Shown here in pieces: positions 55,546 through 64,000 of a stretch of DNA of 64,000 nt (the stretch's first letter is position 1; every line of letters starts with the position of its first letter). Source of the DNA: Deinococcus metallilatus (GTDB lineage Bacteria; Deinococcota; Deinococci; Deinococcales; Deinococcaceae); assembly GCF_004758605.1 (NCBI RefSeq), contig NZ_CP038512.1, positions 1,131,001 through 1,195,000 on the forward strand. The letters run 5' to 3'. The position numbers and the translations under genes are program-made. The notes under the pieces are model-generated. The model was not told where the DNA came from, ran no database searches, and worked only from the letters and a program-made list of their open reading frames with translations.

Positions 55546-58425
55546 TTGGACTGGAAAGGCATCCTGGCCGACCTGCGCGCCCACCTCCCGCCCGCCCGTG
55601 ACCCGGGGCGCGGCGTGCGCGGCAGCCTGCGCTGGCTGGAGGCCGAGATGGGGACGCGGGGCGCGAACTCCGCCTCGGTGCGGAACATCGTGTACCGGGA
55701 CGTGGGGACGCCTGCCGACAAGGCCGCGCTGCGCGCCATCCTCGCGGACCTCGCGCGGGAGGCGGGGCGACCGCTGGCCGAGGAAGCCGCGCCCGCCAGC
55801 CTGCCCCCCGCGCCGCTCCCCGACGAACTGGAACTGCTGGGCCGCAGCAAGAAACGCGCGTACAAGCAGTTCCTGGCTGGCGTCCGCGCGGGCCGCGCGC
55901 CCCGGCTGATCGTCACCGGGCGGGCGGGGGCGGGCAAGACCGTCCTGCTGGACCATCTGGAACGCGCCCTGTCCGCCCTGGGGAGAGGAGAAGTCCGGCG
56001 GCTGAACCTGACGGGCGACGCCTCGGGCGTCCTGGCCCTGCCCCCGGCAGGCACGTCCTTCGCGGAACGCGCGCAGGCGCAGGGGGACGCTGCCCGGCGT
56101 GCCTTTCCCCCGCCCCCCGGGACGCTGTTCGCCCGCGTGACGGCGGACCTGAACTTTGCCGGGGAGCCGCCCCGTTCCCCGGAGGGCCCGCCCGCCCCGC
56201 CCGCCGCCTGGGCCGCCGAACACCTGCTGCGCCGCGCTCCGGCGGGAGTGGCCGTGCTGCTCGCACTGGAGGACGCGGCAGGGTTGCCGGAAGGTCTGGC
56301 GGAAGTCATCGAGCTGCGCCCCCCCACCCCCGCCGAGGCCCGCGCCTACCTGATGGCCCGGCTGGGGGTCACGCGCGAACGGGCTGACGCGCTGGTGCGC
56401 GAGACGGGCCGCCACCTCGACCGCCTCACGCTGCTGGCCGGGAGCGGGCCGGACGGCGCGGCCCCCGAGCGGTTGCTGGCCGACCCGGACGTGCGGCGGC
56501 TGGCGGCGGCGCTCGCGGCCCTGCCGGGGGGGGGAGACGGGGCGGTGCCGGAGGCGGCGCTGGCTGCCGCGCTCGGGACGCCGGTCGCCGCCCTGCCCCC
56601 GCACACCCGCGCGCTGCTGCAAGGGAGCGGCGCGGCGTGGGCACCCGTTCCGGCGCTCCGGGCCGCGCTGCCCCAGGTGCCTGCCCGCGAGCGGGACGCG
56701 GCGCTGCGCCGCCTGCTGGCCGCGCCGCCCACGCCCGACCTCGCCCCGGCGCGGCTGGCCGCCTTCGCCGCGCTGGGCGAGTGGGCCGCCCTCGCCACGC
56801 ACGTCGCCGCATACCCGGACGACGGGCGCTACCTCCCGCCCCTCTGGCCGCAGGTGCGGGCGGGCGCGCGGGGGGACACCCGCGAGGCGCTGGCCCGCGC
56901 CGTCGCCGCCCACCACGCCGGACGCGGCGAGTACGACGACCCCCGCGCCCGCGACGCGCTCTTCACCCTGCTGGAATCCCCGAATCCCGCCGCGCGCGGC
57001 TGGGCGCGGGTGAAACTCGCGGAGAGCAGCGTGGACGCCGGGAACTTCGAGGCCGCCACCGCGCAACTCGCCCACCCGGAACTCGTGGCCGCGCTGGCGG
57101 GACCGCCGGACGGCTGGACGGCGGCAGCGCAGGCGGACGCGCTGCTGGTGCAGGCGGCCCTGGCCCGCTGGCGCGGCGACCTGGGCGCGGCCACCCGGGC
57201 GGCGACCGACCCGCGCACCGCGCACGGGGGCGGGCGGGCGCACCTCTGGCGCGGGCTGATCGCCAAGGACGCGGGCCGCTGGCCGGAGGCGCTGCGGCAC
57301 CTCCACCTCGTCCCCGCCGGGAGTCCGCTGCTCGCTGCCCGCGCGCTGTACCAGGAGGGCGATCTGCGGTTGCGCTTGGGCCAGCCGCACGCCGCGCTCA
57401 GTGCCCTCACCGACGCCGCCGGGCGCCTGGAGGCGGCGGGAGGCGGCGCCGAGGAACGCGCCCGCGCCCTGGCCCGCGCCGCGACCGCCCTGCGCCGCCT
57501 GGGCCGCCCCGCCGAGGGCCGCGCCTTTCTGCACCGCGCGCTTGCGCTGTTGCCCGCCGGGCAGGACTGGGGCGGCTGGGGCGACGGCGTGCTGCGTGCC
57601 CGCCTGCTCAGCGAGGGGGTGCCGATCCTGCTGGCGCTGGGCCAGCCGGACGCGGCGCTGGCGGACGCCACCCGCGCCCTGGGCCTGCTCGCCCGGCCCG
57701 GTCCCCGGCGCTCGGAGGCGGAGTACCGCACCCGGCGCACCCATTACCGGATCGCCCTCGCGTACCTCACGCGCGGCCTGGGCCTGCCGTACCTCCAGCC
57801 GTTCGCCGGGGCACGCCGCGACCATCCCGACCTCGCCCACGCCCGCGCGCTGCTGGACGCGCACCTGGCCCGCCCGCCCGCGGCGAGTGACCGCGAACAG
57901 GTGCTCGCCTTCGACCTGCACCTCAGCCGCGCCCTGGCCGACCCCGATCCCCGGGTTGCGCTGGAGTACACCACCCGAGCCCTCGCCATGACCGACCACC
58001 CCTACGCTGAGGCGCAGGCCCGCGCCCTGTATGCGGAGGCGCTGCTGCGGGCCGGGCAGGACGGCGCGGCCCTGGCCGAGATCAACCGCGCGCACGCCCT
58101 GATCCGCCGGGTGCAGGCGGGCCTGCCCGGCACCCACGACGCGGACCCCGGCCTGAGCGCACAACTGCTGGCGCTGGAGGCCCGCGCGACCATTCTGGAA
58201 GGCGAACGCGCCCTGCGCTGGCTGCGCGACGCCCTGACCGACCCGCCCCTGGCCCCCTTCCGCCCCGGCATCTGGCGCGAGGCGGGCCGCGCCCTGGAAC
58301 AGCGCCACCCCCGGCCGCAAGCGGTGCTGCGTGCCCTTCATCCGGGCTGGGAGCCTGGAACGCTGCGGGTCCGCGACGCCCTGGGGCTGCTGGAGGGGGA
58401 AGCCGGGGAGAGCGGCGGCGGGTGA
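55546..58425 (+). CDS. Large P-loop ATPase with TPR-like repeats, unknown
   Basis: 959 aa from TTG 55546. N-terminal domain 1-110 with helices (LRAHLPPARDPGRG, KQFLAGVRAGRAP); Walker A GRAGAGKT (125-132, LIVTGRAGAGKTVLLDHLERAL); a possible Walker B VAVLLALEDAA near 240. From about 380 on, long Ala/Arg/Leu-rich helical repeats, many as paired helices (HLWRGLIAKDAGRWPEALRHLHLVPAG, YQEGDLRLRLGQPHAALSALTDAAG), look like TPR. This recalls STAND/SARP-type ATPases with no DNA-binding domain seen. No family assigned. TAGCCT (55531-55536) lies 9 nt before the TTG. Confidence 0.8.
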   Translation: MDWKGILADLRAHLPPARDPGRGVRGSLRWLEAEMGTRGANSASVRNIVYRDVGTPADKAALRAILADLAREAGRPLAEEAAPASLPPAPLPDELELLGRSKKRAYKQFLAGVRAGRAPRLIVTGRAGAGKTVLLDHLERALSALGRGEVRRLNLTGDASGVLALPPAGTSFAERAQAQGDAARRAFPPPPGTLFARVTADLNFAGEPPRSPEGPPAPPAAWAAEHLLRRAPAGVAVLLALEDAAGLPEGLAEVIELRPPTPAEARAYLMARLGVTRERADALVRETGRHLDRLTLLAGSGPDGAAPERLLADPDVRRLAAALAALPGGGDGAVPEAALAAALGTPVAALPPHTRALLQGSGAAWAPVPALRAALPQVPARERDAALRRLLAAPPTPDLAPARLAAFAALGEWAALATHVAAYPDDGRYLPPLWPQVRAGARGDTREALARAVAAHHAGRGEYDDPRARDALFTLLESPNPAARGWARVKLAESSVDAGNFEAATAQLAHPELVAALAGPPDGWTAAAQADALLVQAALARWRGDLGAATRAATDPRTAHGGGRAHLWRGLIAKDAGRWPEALRHLHLVPAGSPLLAARALYQEGDLRLRLGQPHAALSALTDAAGRLEAAGGGAEERARALARAATALRRLGRPAEGRAFLHRALALLPAGQDWGGWGDGVLRARLLSEGVPILLALGQPDAALADATRALGLLARPGPRRSEAEYRTRRTHYRIALAYLTRGLGLPYLQPFAGARRDHPDLAHARALLDAHLARPPAASDREQVLAFDLHLSRALADPDPRVALEYTTRALAMTDHPYAEAQARALYAEALLRAGQDGAALAEINRAHALIRRVQAGLPGTHDADPGLSAQLLALEARATILEGERALRWLRDALTDPPLAPFRPGIWREAGRALEQRHPRPQAVLRALHPGWEPGTLRVRDALGLLEGEAGESGGG

Positions 58426-58536
58426 TCCAAATGGCAACGGGACGCTTATAGGTAAAGGAGCAGGGGACCAGACTGTCGGGGTGAACTCGCCCGCCGCGCT
58501 CTTCCTGGCCCCGCTGTTCCCGCGAAGGAGAACCTG

Positions 58537-59517
<981 letters not shown>

Positions 59518-59529
59518 GCCGGGAGAAGG

Positions 59530-59543
59530 ATGGAGTTCTTGGG

Positions 59544-59547
<4 letters not shown>
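59530..59547 (+). CDS. Possible mini-ORF before msrQ
   Basis: ATG GAG TTC TTG GGA TGA (MEFLG) preceded by GGGAGAAGG; its TGA overlaps the msrQ ATG (59544). It may hand ribosomes to msrQ or be accidental. Confidence 0.35.
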
Positions 59548-60227
<680 letters not shown>

Positions 60228-60279
60228 GGCGGGGCCTTGACCGGTCCCTCATCCACCCGCCCCTCGCGCCCGGAGCGGG

Positions 60280-60285
60280 TATGCT
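60280..60285 (+). promoter_or_regulatory. Leaderless -10 box
   Basis: TATGCT ends 8 nt before ATG 60294. Confidence 0.5.
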
Positions 60286-60291
60286 GCGGGA

Positions 60292-60656
<365 letters not shown>

Positions 60657-60674
60657 TCTGGCCTCTGGTGGAAA

Positions 60675-60783
60675 GGTTTCCTTGTAAACCTGGAAATCCG
60701 ACCGCAGGGAGAACGTACGGCTTCCGGGAGATGGCTGGCCCTCCGGCGTTTTTCCGGCGGGCAAGGAACCGGACGGAAGCCGT

Positions 60784-60786
<3 letters not shown>
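60675..60786 (+). promoter_or_regulatory. Structured leader enclosing a start codon
   Basis: Three stems can form: GGTTT/AAACC (60675-60690); a 9-bp stem with one mismatch (60738-60746 with 60754-60762); and an outer stem in which 60714-60725 (CGTACGGCTTCC) pairs with 60775-60786 (GGAAGCCGTATG), so the ATG at 60784 is base-paired. Could be a riboswitch-like or thermosensor leader; no known class recognised. Confidence 0.45.
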
Positions 60787-60992
<206 letters not shown>

Positions 60993-60996
<4 letters not shown>

Positions 60997-61580
60997 CGGA
61001 CCCGCCCGGCCGCCAGCCCGATCAGGAGACGGAAGGTCCTGTCGTCGCCATTCCCGTCTACGCGGGGGTCAGCGAACTGGAACTGGGCCTGATGGTGGCC
61101 GTGTGCCGCCTGTGTGGCGGCGAGGGCCGGGCGCGCACCGTGAACCGCTCGCGGGCCAGCATCGTGACGGCCGGGGGCCTGGTCAGCACACCGCACGTGC
61201 TGTACGCCGCCCTCCCCGAACCCGCCGCGCTGCTGGTCCCCGGTGGCCCCGGCGCGCAGAAGGCGGCCCGCGACCCCCTGCTGCGCGAGTTCCTCACCCG
61301 CCACGCCGCGCTTCCCACCGGGGCCAGCGGGAGTGGCCTGCTGCTGCTGGGGGACGCGGGTCTGCTGCGCGGCCGTCTGGTCGGGGGTCCCGCCGACCTC
61401 GCCGACACCCTCTGGGGCTATGCTCCGGACGACGTCCGCCCCGGCGAGGTCGTGGCCGACGACGCCCTCACCAGCACGCCCGGCGGCCTGCCCGCCCTCC
61501 ACGCGGCCCTGGCCGTCGCCGCGCGGGTCTGGGGTGAGGAAGCTGCCCAGGACGCGGCCCGCCGCCTGGGTCACCCCTGA
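60993..61580 (+). CDS. DJ-1/PfpI-like protein without catalytic cysteine
   Basis: 195 aa. The class I glutamine amidotransferase-like fold is suggested by VVAIPVYAGVSELELGLMVAVCRL, AALLVPGGPGAQKAARDPLLREFL and GASGSGLLLLGDAGLLRGR. The nucleophile elbow that normally holds Cys reads SGS, so no classical DJ-1 hydrolase or protease activity is expected. It may bind a ligand. Overlaps both neighbours (ATGA before, TGATG after). Confidence 0.65.
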
Positions 61581-61825
61581 TGCCTGGCGGCGGAGAGGTC
61601 CGCGAATACGTCACGCTGCCGGACACGCCGGATGAGCCCGCCCTCGCGGTTCTGCTCGCCACGCCCGGTGGTGCGGCCCTCAGTGCCCGGAGTGGAACGG
61701 ACGCGGCGGGCCGTGCCCGAACGGTCCTGACCCTCGCCCACCCGGACCCGGAGGTGGTCGCCGCCACCCGGCAGAACCTGCTGCGCGCCTGCCGGGAACG
61801 GGGGCTGCGGGCGTTCGTGGTGTGA
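61580..61825 (+). CDS. Hypothetical small protein
   Basis: 81 aa. Overlaps the previous stop (TGATG), so it is the third gene of the unit. One beta strand then a helix: YVTLPDTPDEPALAVLLATPG and EVVAATRQNLLRACRERGLRAFVV. This ends like small ACT or RNA-binding-type domains, but no family is assigned. Confidence 0.6.
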   Translation: MPGGGEVREYVTLPDTPDEPALAVLLATPGGAALSARSGTDAAGRARTVLTLAHPDPEVVAATRQNLLRACRERGLRAFVV

Positions 61826-61964
61826 GGCGGGAGGGGGCGGGCAGGACCGCCTAACAGGTCCTCTCTCTTGAATTGCAAAGCGAAGCGGAGAGGGGAGCAT
61901 CGCTCGTGGCCTCTCCCCACACTGTCCGCCGCTCCCCCTTCCATTCCCGCTGCCGCGCCTGCGC

Positions 61965-61970
61965 TAGCCT
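61965..61970 (+). promoter_or_regulatory. Leaderless -10 box
   Basis: TAGCCT ends 7 nt before ATG 61978. Confidence 0.6.
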
Positions 61971-61977
61971 GCTTGGC

Positions 61978-62961
<984 letters not shown>

Positions 62962-62965
62962 GCGC

Positions 62966-63505
<540 letters not shown>

Positions 63506-63539
63506 GCTGCCTGTCAAGTTGAGCCGGAGGAGGGCTGCC

Positions 63540-63878
63540 ATGATCACTGTCGCCAACCGCATTTACGTCAACCCCGAGTACTTTGGGCAGTTCGAGGCCC
63601 GCTTCCGCGAGCGCGCGGGGCTGGTGGACGGGATGCCCGGCTTCATCTCCAACCACGTCCTGCGGCCCTTGAAGGCGGGAGAACCGTTCGTCGTCCTGAC
63701 CTTCTGGGAAAGCCGCGAGGCCTTCGAGGCGTGGACGAACAGTGACGCTTTCCGGCAGGGCCATGCCCGCAGCGGCAGCCTGCCCCGCGAGGCCTTCAGC
63801 GGCCCCAACGTGCTGGAGGTTCACGAGGTGGTGCAGAGCACCGGCACGCCGGTGACGCCGACCATCGCGCCGCACTGA
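63540..63878 (+). CDS. Heme monooxygenase-like protein (IsdG/ABM family)
   Basis: 112 aa from ATG 63540 with GGAGGAGGG upstream. Ferredoxin-like ABM fold: ITVANRIYVNPEYFGQFEARFRERAGLVDGMPGFISNHVL, then FVVLTFWESREAFEAWTNSDAFRQGHARS. The Asn in ANRI, Trp in FWES and His in QGHARS fit the IsdG-type catalytic N-W-H set, so it may degrade heme. Downstream of hemB and the phosphatase. Confidence 0.85.
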   Translation: MITVANRIYVNPEYFGQFEARFRERAGLVDGMPGFISNHVLRPLKAGEPFVVLTFWESREAFEAWTNSDAFRQGHARSGSLPREAFSGPNVLEVHEVVQSTGTPVTPTIAPH

Positions 63879-63965
63879 GGCCGCGTCCGTCAGGGCGAGA
63901 GTCCTTTTTCCGGCAGGATAATGCTGCGTTGAGCCGAATCCGGCAGAGCTGTCAGAAAGGGGGCC

Positions 63966-63971
63966 TAAACT
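63966..63971 (+). promoter_or_regulatory. Leaderless -10 box
   Basis: TAAACT ends 6 nt before ATG 63978. Confidence 0.55.
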
Positions 63972-63977
63972 GAGAAC

Positions 63978-64000
63978 ATGCTGAAAGCCACGCTGACCTG
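63978..64000 (+). CDS. Start of a gene that runs off the window
   Basis: Begins MLKATLT; only 7 codons are in the window. The TAAACT box 6 nt upstream supports it as a real start. Nothing can be said of function. Confidence 0.45.

Overview
The window is about 68-70% GC and compact, and it reads as a Deinococcus chromosome (genus-level inference). Pointers to the genus are many genes without a Shine-Dalgarno but with a TANNNT -10 box 5-9 nt before the start codon (leaderless mRNAs), lineage-type lipoproteins and surface proteins, MsrPQ, FemX-type aminoacyltransferase, a liv-type branched amino acid importer, membrane Ser/Thr kinases, and many short GC-rich intergenic repeats. No rRNA, tRNA, CRISPR array or prophage was seen.

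Layout. 1-5.7 kb: PAP2 phosphatase (partial), an orphan BMP-type sugar/nucleoside ABC ATPase, two lipoproteins, miaB, a lipoprotein and a DUF4242 protein. 5.7-11.5 kb: FG-GAP protein, amidase, LEA14-like lipoprotein, a secreted barrel-like protein, a complete IS5/IS427-type insertion sequence with a frameshifted transposase, and a LolA-like protein. 11.5-19.8 kb: LysM-NlpC/P60, family 4 uracil-DNA glycosylase, DUF1844, dtd, LysM-M23 peptidase, GH15 glucoamylase, DUF1003. 19.9-25.8 kb: ruvA, a 593-aa unknown divergent from a membrane Ser/Thr kinase with a beta-propeller, a glutaredoxin-like protein, ftsY. 26.1-33 kb: liv operon (livF-livG-livM, an embedded secreted protein, livH, binding protein) with an acyl-CoA dehydrogenase upstream. 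33-44.4 kb: GNAT, FemX, PrsA-like foldase, argJ, a small kinase overlapping holA, CBS-ACT protein, two Skp/OmpH proteins, CMD-like protein and a barrel protein. 44.6-55.4 kb: etfBA, phospholipase A2 lipoprotein, YkgJ-like protein, GAF-HD protein, APH-fold kinase, upp, WecA-like and WecB-like surface polysaccharide enzymes, a frameshifted lipid kinase gene, a TPR protein. 55.5-64 kb: a 959-aa P-loop/TPR-like ATPase, msrPQ, small unknown genes behind a structured leader, hemB with a CX5R phosphatase and an IsdG-like monooxygenase.

Working together: the liv importer lies beside an acyl-CoA dehydrogenase and the window also carries EtfBA, which suggests branched-chain amino acid uptake and oxidation. 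MsrPQ repairs oxidised envelope methionine. Skp, PrsA-like, LolA-like and barrel proteins serve an envelope with an outer membrane; FemX, LysM peptidases, WecA and WecB act on the wall and surface polymers. hemB, the phosphatase and the heme-oxygenase-like gene form a heme-related cluster.

Most unusual are (1) a MITE-like repeat family with 17-18 bp terminal inverted repeats, one copy carrying a second repeat inside it; (2) mini-ORFs whose stop codon overlaps the start of a real gene (uracil-DNA glycosylase, the propeller kinase, msrQ); (3) a lipid kinase gene split by a G7 tract exactly at its GGDGT motif; and (4) a leader whose hairpin encloses the start codon of an unknown three-gene operon.
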